This document shows positions 15,944-23,968 of a stretch of DNA of 64,000 nucleotides, piece by piece. The position numbers were made by a program, and so were the translations under genes. Under the pieces are notes generated by a model that did no database searches, was not told where the DNA came from, and was given only the letters and a program-made list of their open reading frames with translations. Numbering within the stretch: position 1 is the stretch's first letter; the number at the start of each line of letters is the position of its first letter. This DNA comes from Ectothiorhodospiraceae bacterium (GTDB taxonomy: Bacteria; Pseudomonadota; Gammaproteobacteria; HK1): contig JACKNM010000005.1 of the NCBI GenBank assembly GCA_024234875.1, positions 310,001 to 374,000 on the forward strand, in the 5' to 3' direction.

Positions 15944-16561
15944 TCAGATCCCCGCCACCTGACCTCGCCCGATCAGCGTGTCGTCGAGGTGCGCGCTGCA
16001 GGCGACGGTGACCGCGGACCAGCGCCCGCCGGCTCGCTCCGGCGGGCGGATCTCCGCCACCGCCGTGTTCACCCAGCGAATCGGCTCGGCGTCCGGGCGC
16101 TCGACGTGCTGCTCGACCATCGCCCGGCAGACCATCGCGTGACTGACCACCGCCACCGGCTCGCCCACCGACGTCGCGAACGCGGTGACCGCCGCCCAGG
16201 CCCGTGCCACGCGGGCGTCGAACATCGCCACGCTCTCGCCACCCGGCGGCGCGTAGTCGGGCGCGAAGAGGTCGACGTCGAGGTCGCTGTAGCGAACGCC
16301 GCGATGGATCCCGAAATGGCGCTCGCGCAGCAGGGTCTCCACCCTGAGCGGCGCCCCGCTCGCCTGGTGGATGGCGTGCGCGGTCAGGTAGGCGCGCGCA
16401 TAGTCGCTGCTCAGGACGTGGCGTAGTCCCACCGCCCGGAGCCGCGCCGCGACCCGTCGCGCCTGCTCGTGCCCACGAGGATTGAGCGGGGTCTCCGGCA
16501 CCTGCACCACCCGCTCTGCGTTGCCGTCGGTCTCGCCGTGTCGCACGAGGAAGATGCGCAT
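15944..16561 (-). CDS. histidine phosphatase family protein (phosphoglycerate mutase-like)
   Basis: 205 residues. The phosphohistidine motif LVRHGETDGN is at residues 5-14, with the second histidine in VVSHAMVCRAMVE. ATG at 16559-16561 starts directly before the motif and is preceded by GGAG. The family includes broad phosphatases, alpha-ribazole phosphatase and sugar phosphatases; nothing near it decides the substrate. It converges on the PHA synthase gene with a 14-bp gap and is divergent from the FMN dehydrogenase gene. Confidence 0.9.
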   Translation of the reverse strand: MRIFLVRHGETDGNAERVVQVPETPLNPRGHEQARRVAARLRAVGLRHVLSSDYARAYLTAHAIHQASGAPLRVETLLRERHFGIHRGVRYSDLDVDLFAPDYAPPGGESVAMFDARVARAWAAVTAFATSVGEPVAVVSHAMVCRAMVEQHVERPDAEPIRWVNTAVAEIRPPERAGGRWSAVTVACSAHLDDTLIGRGQVAGI

Positions 16562-16663
16562 CGTCTCCAGGTCCGGGCAAGGGCACGAGGGAGACGATAC
16601 GAAACGCGCGTGAGGGTGTGCAACGCGCGGACCGGGATGCGGCGGCGATTGCCCGCCGTGCTC

Positions 16664-16680
16664 CGGATCGCGATGATCCG
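16664..16680. promoter_or_regulatory. inverted repeat in divergent intergenic region
   Basis: CGGATC, 5 bp, GATCCG: a perfect 6-bp dyad between the phosphatase and 2-hydroxyacid dehydrogenase genes. Spacing is suitable for a dimeric regulator, but no regulator is adjacent. Low-confidence operator candidate. Confidence 0.25.
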
Positions 16681-16751
16681 TCTCCGGCGGCGCGCGGCGT
16701 GCTCGCGGCGTGCGGACCGACGATCCCTCCCTTCCCGATGCGGAGCAGCAG

Positions 16752-17831
16752 ATGAGTGCCGACAGTCGTGAGTTCCTGGTCCTCCACGAGTTCGTCAAGG
16801 CGGCGCGCGAGCGCCTCGACCCCGGCCCGTGGGACTACCTGATCGGTGCCACCGAGACCGAGACGACGTTGCGTCGCAACCGCCACGCCATCGACGCCCT
16901 CGCATTCCGCCCGCGGGTGCTGCGCGATGTGTCGGAGATCGACCTCAGTGGCAGCCTGCTCGGGATGCGCACCCGCATTCCGGTGATGCTGGCCCCGATC
17001 GGCTCGCTGCAGGACTTCGATCCGGGTGGTGGCGCCACCGCGGCCAAGGCGGCGGCGGAGTTCGGGGTCGTCCACGTCCAGAGCTCGCGCAGCGAGCCCG
17101 GGCTGGAGGGCACCGCGGCGGCCGCCGACGGTCCCAAGATCTTCCAGCTCTACGTCCGTGGCACCCCGGACTGGGTGGACGACCACGTGCGCCGGGCCGA
17201 GCAGGCCGGCTACCGGTCGCTCTGCCTCACCGTGGATACGGATCTCTACAGCCGCCGCGAGCGGGATCTCGCCAAGCGCCACGTCACCACCGCGCGCAAG
17301 CAGCCCCAGGGCGACGAGCACCAGGCGCGATTCAGCTGGCGTGACGTCGACCGCATCCGCGGCTTCTGCGGCCTGCCGATGATGCTCAAGGGCATCGCCA
17401 CCGCGGAGGACGCGGCGCTCGCGCTCGAGCATGGAATGGACGCGGTGTGGGTGTCCAACCACGGCGGACGTCAGCTCGACCACGGACGCGGCTCGATCGA
17501 GGTGCTGCCCGAGGTGGTGCGCGCGGTCGAGGGACGCATCCCGGTCATCGTCGACGGCGGCTTCATGCGCGGCACTGACGTGGTGAAGGCGATGGCGCTC
17601 GGCGCCAGCGCGGTCGCCATCGGACGGCTGTTCGGGCTCGCCATCGCCGCCGACGGGCAGCGCGGGGTGGTGCGCATGCTCGAGATCCTCGAGCACGAGA
17701 TCCGCACCTGCCTCGGCCTGCTCGGCGTCACGTCGATGGCGGCACTCGGACCGGACTCGCTGCATCCCGCACCGGTGGTCACCGATCCCCGCGTCCTGAG
17801 CGCGTTCCCGCTCCTCGACGAGGGCTATTGA
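16752..17831 (+). CDS. FMN-dependent alpha-hydroxy-acid oxidising enzyme (lactate dehydrogenase/oxidase type)
   Basis: 359 residues, an FMN TIM barrel. WDYLIGATETETTLRRN holds the active-site tyrosine, MLAPIG and QLYVRG are FMN/substrate contacts, and VSNHGGRQLDHG carries His237 and Arg240, matching the catalytic base and substrate arginine of flavocytochrome b2. ATG at 16752 is supported by GGAG seven bases upstream; an in-frame GTG at 16710 is less likely. It oxidises an L-2-hydroxy acid (lactate, mandelate, glycolate or similar) to the 2-keto acid. The electron acceptor cannot be told from sequence. Confidence 0.92.
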   Translation: MSADSREFLVLHEFVKAARERLDPGPWDYLIGATETETTLRRNRHAIDALAFRPRVLRDVSEIDLSGSLLGMRTRIPVMLAPIGSLQDFDPGGGATAAKAAAEFGVVHVQSSRSEPGLEGTAAAADGPKIFQLYVRGTPDWVDDHVRRAEQAGYRSLCLTVDTDLYSRRERDLAKRHVTTARKQPQGDEHQARFSWRDVDRIRGFCGLPMMLKGIATAEDAALALEHGMDAVWVSNHGGRQLDHGRGSIEVLPEVVRAVEGRIPVIVDGGFMRGTDVVKAMALGASAVAIGRLFGLAIAADGQRGVVRMLEILEHEIRTCLGLLGVTSMAALGPDSLHPAPVVTDPRVLSAFPLLDEGY

Positions 17832-17838
17832 GGCGTCG

Positions 17839-17876
17839 GCCCTCGGGTGGTGATGAGAAAGTCACCGCCCGAGGGC
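17839..17876 (+). terminator. strong hairpin terminator
   Basis: A 15-bp stem (one G-T pair) between GCCCTCGGGTGGTGA (17839-17853) and TCACCGCCCGAGGGC (17862-17876) with an 8-nt loop. It begins 8 bp after the FMN dehydrogenase stop. No U-tract. Confidence 0.7.
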
Positions 17877-17985
17877 ATCGTCACGGCCCGGGCCGTTCAC
17901 GCTCAAGCCGTCGCCCCGCCTGTCGATACACCCTGCGTCGTTTCATGTCTGGCCCGAAGGCGGGTCCGGCCCGCAGGAGATCGCA

Positions 17986-19350
17986 GTGCAACTGGTCGAC
18001 AAGTACAACATCACCGCGCCCAACCTCGAGCTTCGCAGGAAGTTCATCGGTCTGGATGCGGCGGATGCCAGAGCGCTCGCCAGCGTCGCCGGGTGGGCGC
18101 GCCGGGCGGCACCGACGATTGCCCGTCAGTTCTACGACTTCCAGTTCTCGTTCCCGGCGACGCTCGCCTTCTTCGAGAAGCGCGCGGCGATGCGGAAGAT
18201 GTCGCTGCAGGCGCTGCGTGAGCACCTCGAGGCGGCCCAGACCGGCTACATCACCTCGATCTTCGAGGAGGCGGCCGATGGCGATTTCGGGCTCGCGTAC
18301 TTCGACCGCCGCCTGAACGTCGGCAAGATCCACAACCAGATCGACCTGCCGCTCAAGTGGTATCTCGGCAGCTACCCGCTGTTCCAGCGCCTGCTGCGCG
18401 AGGAGCTACGCCGCTCGATGCCGTGGCGCTTCGGACTGCGCGCGCGGGTCGATCGCGCGCTCGGCAAGGTCTTCAACTACGACATGCAGGCGGTGTGCGA
18501 CGCGTTCTTCCTCGATCTCGTGGAGTCGCTCGGCATCGACGTCGCGAGCATGCGCGAGAAGGGCTCGGACCGGGATCTGGCCGAGCGCTTCGACGTCATC
18601 AAGAGCTTCATGGGCGAGCTTCTGGGAAGCCTCTCGCGCGCGAGCAAGGTGATGACCCAGTCGAGCTCCGAGCTGTCGGAGACGGTGCGCTCGCTGAACT
18701 CCCGCGCCCAGTCGCAGGCCGCCTCGCTCGAGGAGACCGCGGCGGCGATGGAGGAGATCGGCGCGGCCGCCGGCAACGCCAACGAGCATGCCTCGAAGGC
18801 GATGGAGATGGCGGTCGGTGGCGAGGAGCAGGAGGACTGCGCGGTCACCGCCATCCGCGAGATTCGATCCTCGTCCGATCGCATCAGCCAGATCACCTCG
18901 GTGATCGACGAGATCGCGTTCCAGACCAACCTGCTCGCGCTCAACGCGGCGGTCGAGGCGGCGCGTGCCGGCGACCACGGCCGCGGGTTCGCGGTGGTGG
19001 CCGGCGAGGTGCGAGCGCTGGCGCAGCGCAGCGCCGAGGCGGCGCGCGAGATCAAGGGCCTCATCGACGAGGCGAGTCGCCGCGTCGTCGACGGCTCGGG
19101 CTTCGTCGAGCGGATGGCGGAGATGGTCACCGACATCGCGACCGGTGCGAGCGAGCAGAGTCGCGCCCTGCAGGAGGTCGGCATCGCGCTCGGCGAGCTC
19201 GATCGCGGGACCCAGGAGGGTGCGCACCAGACCGAGGCCCTGAGCGGCATGGCCGACGCCCTCGCCGGCCAGGCCTCCGATCTGCGGGCCCTGGTCGCGC
19301 GCTTCCGGACCGAGGGCGGCGAGGGTCGTCGCAGCGGCACCCGCGGCTGA
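17986..19350 (+). CDS. globin-coupled methyl-accepting chemotaxis protein (HemAT-like)
   Basis: 454 residues. Residues about 10-175 are a protoglobin sensor; His116 in GKIHNQIDLPLKWYLGSY is the expected proximal haem ligand. A methylation helix (SQAASLEETAAAMEE) and the receptor hairpin IAFQTNLLALNAAVEAARAG with EVRALAQRS follow. There is no membrane segment, so this is a soluble receptor, probably for O2 or redox gas taxis through CheA/CheW. GTG at 17986 follows AGGAGAT. By eye the signalling helices are one heptad shorter on the first arm and about two on the second than common receptors, and no C-terminal CheR-binding pentapeptide is seen. Confidence 0.93.
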   Translation: MQLVDKYNITAPNLELRRKFIGLDAADARALASVAGWARRAAPTIARQFYDFQFSFPATLAFFEKRAAMRKMSLQALREHLEAAQTGYITSIFEEAADGDFGLAYFDRRLNVGKIHNQIDLPLKWYLGSYPLFQRLLREELRRSMPWRFGLRARVDRALGKVFNYDMQAVCDAFFLDLVESLGIDVASMREKGSDRDLAERFDVIKSFMGELLGSLSRASKVMTQSSSELSETVRSLNSRAQSQAASLEETAAAMEEIGAAAGNANEHASKAMEMAVGGEEQEDCAVTAIREIRSSSDRISQITSVIDEIAFQTNLLALNAAVEAARAGDHGRGFAVVAGEVRALAQRSAEAAREIKGLIDEASRRVVDGSGFVERMAEMVTDIATGASEQSRALQEVGIALGELDRGTQEGAHQTEALSGMADALAGQASDLRALVARFRTEGGEGRRSGTRG

Positions 19351-19359
19351 CGCAACCGA

Positions 19360-19382
19360 CCCCACGCCGCTCGGGCGTGGGG
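19360..19382. terminator. hairpin terminator after the chemoreceptor gene
   Basis: CCCCACGCC (19360-19368) and GGCGTGGGG (19374-19382) form a 9-bp stem with a 5-nt loop, between the convergent chemoreceptor and LeuD-like genes. Confidence 0.65.
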
Positions 19383-19404
19383 CGACCCGAGGCCCCGGCG
19401 CGAC

Positions 19405-20028
19405 TCAGCCCGCGCCCGGGCGCTGCACCCAGGGACGGGCCGAGCGCTCCTGCGACTCGAACGCCTCGATGGCATCGCCGAAGGCGAGCGTCGAGGCGAT
19501 CGGGTCCAGCCCCTCGATCAGCATGCCCGCGCGCAGATCGTCGATGTGCAACGGCACCTCGACACCGTCGGGCCCCCGAATCGTCCGCGTCTCCAGATCG
19601 ACCGTGACCTCCGCGCTGTTGCCACGCGCGAGCGCATCGAGCAGGGCGGCGCCCGCCGCGGCATCGACAATCGCCGGCAGCACACCGTTCTGGAAGCAGT
19701 TGTCGTAGAAGATCTCGCCGAAGCTCGGCGCGATCACGCATCGAATCCCTGCATCGGCGAGTGCCCACACCGCCATCTCGCGCGAGCTGCCGCAACCGAA
19801 ATTCGGCCCCGCGACCAGGATCCCGGCGCCGGCGAAGCGCGGCTGGTTGAGCACGAACGCGGCGCGCGGCTCGCCTGCGTCGTCCAGCCTCCAGCGCCGG
19901 AAGAGTCCCTCGTCGAAGTGCGGACGCTCGCGATTGATGCAGTAGTCGACGGGGATGATGGCGTCGGTGTCGACGTTGGCGCGGTCGAGGGGCGCGGCGG
20001 TCGCGGTGAGTCGGGTGAAGGTCCTCAT
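19405..20028 (-). CDS. LeuD-like small subunit of an aconitase-family hydro-lyase
   Basis: 207 residues, the swivel domain. LDRANVDTDAIIPVDYC and NFGCGSSREMAVWAL are clear LeuD motifs, as is FYDNCFQNGVLP. Two differences from biosynthetic LeuD stand out: REMAVWAL replaces the usual REHAPWAL, and the substrate-recognition segment after DTDAIIP reads VDYCINRERPHFDEGLF. The ATG overlaps the LeuC-like stop by one base, so the subunits are co-translated. No leuA or leuB is near. I therefore prefer a hydratase for another C5-C7 hydroxy-diacid or triacid, such as 2-methylisocitrate or dimethylmalate. Confidence 0.85.
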   Translation of the reverse strand: MRTFTRLTATAAPLDRANVDTDAIIPVDYCINRERPHFDEGLFRRWRLDDAGEPRAAFVLNQPRFAGAGILVAGPNFGCGSSREMAVWALADAGIRCVIAPSFGEIFYDNCFQNGVLPAIVDAAAGAALLDALARGNSAEVTVDLETRTIRGPDGVEVPLHIDDLRAGMLIEGLDPIASTLAFGDAIEAFESQERSARPWVQRPGAG

Positions 20029-21452
20029 CACGCGTTCTCCAGGAATGATCGCGGGTCGGCGATGCGGCCGGTGATCGCGCTCGCCGCGGCGGTGGCGGGG
20101 CTCGCGAGATGGGTACGCGCGCCCGGTCCCTGGCGGCTCTCGAAGTTGCGGTTGCTGGTCGAGACGCAGCGCTTGCCCGGCCCGACGCGGTCGTCGTTCG
20201 CGCTCACGCACATCGAGCAACCGGGGGCTCGCCATTCGAATCCCGCCTCGAGGAACGCCCGGTCGAGGCCCTCGGCCTCGGCCGCACGCCTGACCTCGCC
20301 GGAGCCCGGTACCACCAGTGCGCGTACCCCGGGGGCGACCCGGCGACCGCGGGCGACGCGGGCCGCGGCGCGGAGATCGGACAACCGGCTGTTGGTGCAC
20401 GAGCCGACGAAGACCACGTCCACCGGCACGTCGGCGAGGCGTGTGCCGGGCTCGAGCGCCATGTACTCGAGGGCACGCTCGGCTGCCGCGCGGCGAATCG
20501 GATCGGCCTCGTGGCTCGGGTCCGGGACGGTGCCCTGGACGTCGGTGACCATCGCCGGGCTGGTGCCCCAGGTCACCTGGGGCGCGAGGTCGGTGACGTC
20601 GAGCGTCACCTCGCGGTCGGCGCGCGCGTCGGGGTCGCTCGGCAGCGTCCGCCAGTCCGCCACCGCCGCGTCCCAGGCCGCGCCCTTCGGCGCGAAGGGA
20701 CGCCCGGCGAGGTAGTCGAAGGTCACGTCGTCCGGAGCCACGGTGCCGATGCGCGCGCCGAGCTCGATGCTCAGGTTGCACAGCGTGAGTCGCCCCTCGA
20801 CGTCGAGCGCGCGGATCGCGGCACCGGCGTACTCGACCGCGTGACCGTCACCGCCGGCGGCGCCCACGTGCCCGATGAGGCGCAGGATCAGATCCTTGGC
20901 CGAGGTTCCGGGGCCGGGGCGACCCTCGAACGTCACCCGCATCGTGCGCGGCCGGCGCTTGACCAGGGTCTGGGTCGCCAGCACGTGGGCGACCTCGCTG
21001 GTGCCGATGCCCCAGGCGATCGCGCCGAGCCCGCCGACGGTGCAGGTGTGGCTGTCGCCACAGACCAGCAGCGTGCCGGGAAGCGCGATGCCCTGCTCCG
21101 GTGCCACCACGTGGACGATGCCCTGGCGGCGATCGCCGAGCGGGAACGACGTGATGCCGCTGCGTGCGGTGTAGTCGCGCAGCCAGCGCAGATAGTGCGC
21201 CTTGTCGGGCACCGAGTCGTCACCGCGATCCGGTGCGGTGGACACCACGTGGTCCTCGGTGGCGAAGGTGAGGTCGGGACGGCGAACCGGGCGACCGGTC
21301 TTGGCCAGCGCGGCGAAGGCGACGTCGCTCGACAGCTCGTGGACCATGTGTCGAGTGACGTAGAGCAGGTCGTAGCCCTGACCGAGAGCGCGCACCACGT
21401 GCCGCTCCCAGATCTTGTCGACGAGCAAGCGGGGACCGGGCGCGGCGCTCAC
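20028..21452 (-). CDS. LeuC-like large subunit of an aconitase-family hydro-lyase
   Basis: 474 residues, the usual large-subunit length. TLLVCGDSHTCTVGGLGAIAWGIG is the active-site segment, FVGSCTNSRLSDL supplies the first [4Fe-4S] cysteine and APGCSMCVSAND the other two. GTG at 21450-21452 overlaps the stop of the lyase gene upstream in GTGA and follows AGGAGG. The gene is third from the operon's downstream end and is coupled on both sides. It would add or remove water on a 2-hydroxy acid together with the LeuD-like subunit. Primary annotation as 3-isopropylmalate dehydratase is possible but context argues against it. Confidence 0.87.
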   Translation of the reverse strand: MSAAPGPRLLVDKIWERHVVRALGQGYDLLYVTRHMVHELSSDVAFAALAKTGRPVRRPDLTFATEDHVVSTAPDRGDDSVPDKAHYLRWLRDYTARSGITSFPLGDRRQGIVHVVAPEQGIALPGTLLVCGDSHTCTVGGLGAIAWGIGTSEVAHVLATQTLVKRRPRTMRVTFEGRPGPGTSAKDLILRLIGHVGAAGGDGHAVEYAGAAIRALDVEGRLTLCNLSIELGARIGTVAPDDVTFDYLAGRPFAPKGAAWDAAVADWRTLPSDPDARADREVTLDVTDLAPQVTWGTSPAMVTDVQGTVPDPSHEADPIRRAAAERALEYMALEPGTRLADVPVDVVFVGSCTNSRLSDLRAAARVARGRRVAPGVRALVVPGSGEVRRAAEAEGLDRAFLEAGFEWRAPGCSMCVSANDDRVGPGKRCVSTSNRNFESRQGPGARTHLASPATAAASAITGRIADPRSFLENA

Positions 21453-22336
21453 CTCGCCTCCTCGTCGGCCCAGCGCTGGTCGAAGGCCCACACGTCCTGG
21501 AAGCCCATCAGGGTGTGCATGTCGCTGATGGGGTAGAGCGGGACCTCGGTTCCGAGCGACGAGCCGGTATCGCGCAGGTGGCGGTAGATGGCGTCGAGGG
21601 CGGCGCTCGCGGCGGTGAAGCCGCTGGCGGGGTAGATGGCGATGCTGAAGCCGAGCTCGCGCAGTCGTGCCTCGGAGATGACCGGCGAGCGCCCGGACTC
21701 GACCATGTTCGCGAGCAGCGGCGCGTCGATCTCCTGGCCCACGCGCGCGAACTCGTCCTCGCTCTCCGGTGACTCGACGAAGACCACGTCGGCGCCGGCG
21801 GCGGCGAAGGCGCGGCCGCGGCGGATGGCCTCGTCGAGGCCGAGACCGGTACGCGCATCGGTGCGCGCGACGATCAGGAAGTCGGGATCGGTCCGGGCCT
21901 CCACCGCGACCCGGATCTTGCGCTCCATGTCGGCGAGCGGGATCACCCGCCTGGTCGGGGTGTGGCCGCACTTCTTCGGGAACTCCTGGTCCTCGATCTG
22001 GATTGCCGCCACGCCGGCCGCCTCGTAGCCGCGCACGCTGTGGCGTACGTTGAGCAGGCCGCCGTAGCCGGTATCGGCGTCGGCGATGAGCGGCGCGGCG
22101 CTCGCCTGGGCGATCGCGCCGGCGCGCGACACCATGTCGGTATAGGTCGCAAGCCCGGCGTCGGGCAGGCCGAGGTGGGAGGCCGACACGCCGTAGCCGG
22201 TCATGTACAGGGCGGTGAATCCCATCCGGTCGGCGATGCGCGCCGACATCATGTCGTAGACCCCGGGGGCGATGGTGAGGTCGCGGGCGCGCACCCGGGC
22301 GGCGAGGGCGGCGCGCTTGGCACTGGTCGATGTCAT
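21449..22336 (-). CDS. isocitrate lyase/PEP mutase family lyase (methylisocitrate- or dimethylmalate-lyase type)
   Basis: 295 residues, a single TIM barrel. ADADTG (85-90) provides the Mg2+-binding aspartates, Glu115 is in IQIEDQ, and the mobile loop PKKCGH (120-125) keeps Cys123, which is characteristic of C-C lyases rather than phosphonate mutases. It would cleave a 2-hydroxy (tri)carboxylate to a 2-oxo acid plus another acid, for example 2-methylisocitrate to pyruvate and succinate, or 2,3-dimethylmalate to pyruvate and propionate. It is the first gene of the leftward unit ending with the LeuC/LeuD-like subunits. Confidence 0.9.
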   Translation of the reverse strand: MTSTSAKRAALAARVRARDLTIAPGVYDMMSARIADRMGFTALYMTGYGVSASHLGLPDAGLATYTDMVSRAGAIAQASAAPLIADADTGYGGLLNVRHSVRGYEAAGVAAIQIEDQEFPKKCGHTPTRRVIPLADMERKIRVAVEARTDPDFLIVARTDARTGLGLDEAIRRGRAFAAAGADVVFVESPESEDEFARVGQEIDAPLLANMVESGRSPVISEARLRELGFSIAIYPASGFTAASAALDAIYRHLRDTGSSLGTEVPLYPISDMHTLMGFQDVWAFDQRWADEEAR

Positions 22337-22343
22337 CGGGAAT

Positions 22344-22372
22344 TTGCCTCGGCAGCGGGAGAGGTCTTATGT
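22344..22372 (+). promoter_or_regulatory. promoter candidate for the MmgE/PrpD gene
   Basis: TTGCCT (22344-22349), 17 bp, TTATGT (22367-22372), in the 95-bp region divergent from the lyase gene; ATG follows at 22432. Confidence 0.45.
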
Positions 22373-22431
22373 TCGCCCCTCCCGGCGCGCGGCACCAGCG
22401 CGCCGCCAACGCAACCGGAATCTCAGGTCGA

Positions 22432-23898
22432 ATGCCAAAGCAAGTCTCTCCCGGCGGTGGCGCCGCGCGTGCCGGCGCGCCGGGGTTGGCCGCCGAGCTG
22501 GCCGAGCGCACCCTGTCGCTCGACCCGTCGGCGCTCGATCCGCGGACCGTGGCCGCCGCCACGCACTACACCATCGACGCGCTCGGGGTCACCCTGCTCG
22601 GCTCCGGGGCCGAGCACACCCGCCTGCTGCTCGACACTCCGGGCATCGCCGAGGGGGGACCGTGCCGGATCTTCGGCACCACGCGCCGAGCCAGCGCCCT
22701 CGACGCCGCGCTGGTGAACGGCACCGCGTCGCACGCCTACGACTTCGACGACTTCAACGAGCTGTTCGGGGGCCACCCGTCGGTGCCGGTGCTGTCGGCG
22801 GTCCTGCCGCTCGCCGAGGCACGCGGTGCGAGCGGCCGCGAGGTGCTCGCCGCCTACGTCGCCGGGGTCGAGGCGGAGAGCCGGATCGCGATGGGCGTGC
22901 ACTTCCATCACTACGAGAAGGGTTGGCATCCGACCTCGACGCTCGGCACCCTCGGCGCCGCCGCCGGTTGCGGTTTCCTGCTCGGCCTGGACGTGCCGCG
23001 CCTCGCCCATGCGCTGTCGATCGCGGCCTCGCTCGCGAGCGGGTTCAAGGCGAATTTCGGCAGCATGACCAAGCCGCTGCACGTCGGCCACAGCGCGCGC
23101 AACGGCGTGTTCGCCGCCCTCGTCGCCGAGCGCGGGTTCACCGCCTCGCCGCGTGCCTTCGAGCATCCGCAAGGGTTCCTCGAGGTGTTCAACGGCGCTG
23201 GCACCTACGACGTCGAGCGCATGCTCGGGCGCTGGTACGACCCGCCGCTGGTGCTCGAGCCCGGGGTGAGCCTGAAGCAGTTCCCGTGCTGCGGCAGCAC
23301 CCATCCGGCGATCGCGATGGCGCTCGATCTCCGCCGTCGACACCACATCGACCCGACCACGGTGACCCGGGTCGAGGTGTTGACGCATCCGCGCCGACTG
23401 CCACACACCGACAAGGCCGATCCGCGCAATGGGCTCGACGGCAAGTTCAGCATGCAGTACTGCGTGGCGCGAGCGCTCGCCGACGGTCGTGTGTCGCTCG
23501 ACCATTTCGAGGACGAGGCGGTCGGCGACCCGGCGGTGCGTGCGCTGATGGCGCGGGTCGAGGTCGGGGTCGAGCCGGAGATGGCGACCCGCGCCGACCG
23601 TGCCTTCGGGGCGGTGGTGACGGTTCATCGCGACGCCGCCGAGCCGGTCAGCGCGCGGGTCGAGCACATGGTCGGGCGCGGACCGGACAACCCGATGCGT
23701 GACGACGAGCTGGCCGACAAGTTCCACGACTGCGCGCGACGCGCGCTGGCGCCGGACCGGGCGCGGGCCGCGCTCGCCGCGGCGCACGAGCTCGACCGGC
23801 TCGAGCGCGTCGAGCGGCTGACCGAGTTGCTGACGCCGGGCGGGGCCGCATCCCCGGTTGCGGCCGATCATGGTGAGCGCGCCACGGCGCGCGCATAG
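22432..23898 (+). CDS. MmgE/PrpD family protein (2-methylcitrate dehydratase-like)
   Basis: 488 residues. The family fold is evident from TIDALGVTLLGSG, NGTASHAYDFDDF, HHYEKGWHPTSTLG, FGSMTKPLHVGHSARNG and KQFPCCGSTHPAI. Members include PrpD (2-methylcitrate dehydratase), cis-aconitate decarboxylase and uncharacterised dehydratases. ATG at 22432 is chosen at the start of the conserved region; an in-frame ATG at 22330 would overlap the divergent lyase gene. Paired with a PrpB-like lyase and a LeuCD-type hydratase, it could supply the dehydration step of a methylcitrate-like route. No prpC is present. Confidence 0.9.
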   Translation: MPKQVSPGGGAARAGAPGLAAELAERTLSLDPSALDPRTVAAATHYTIDALGVTLLGSGAEHTRLLLDTPGIAEGGPCRIFGTTRRASALDAALVNGTASHAYDFDDFNELFGGHPSVPVLSAVLPLAEARGASGREVLAAYVAGVEAESRIAMGVHFHHYEKGWHPTSTLGTLGAAAGCGFLLGLDVPRLAHALSIAASLASGFKANFGSMTKPLHVGHSARNGVFAALVAERGFTASPRAFEHPQGFLEVFNGAGTYDVERMLGRWYDPPLVLEPGVSLKQFPCCGSTHPAIAMALDLRRRHHIDPTTVTRVEVLTHPRRLPHTDKADPRNGLDGKFSMQYCVARALADGRVSLDHFEDEAVGDPAVRALMARVEVGVEPEMATRADRAFGAVVTVHRDAAEPVSARVEHMVGRGPDNPMRDDELADKFHDCARRALAPDRARAALAAAHELDRLERVERLTELLTPGGAASPVAADHGERATARA

Positions 23899-23968
23899 TC
23901 CGTCGCCGAGCCGGGTCGCCGCGGTCGGCGGTGGTCTGCCTCGCGCCGGACCGCAGGAGAACCAACGT

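Noticed and set aside
14631..17765. Open reverse frame of about 1044 codons across phaC and the FMN enzyme
   Set aside because: It is antisense to genes with clear catalytic motifs; its composition is that of a GC-rich shadow frame.
19405..21452. Simple annotation as leucine-biosynthesis leuCD
   Set aside because: No leuA or leuB nearby, altered LeuD substrate segment, and tight coupling to a lyase gene argue for another substrate; the family name alone is kept.
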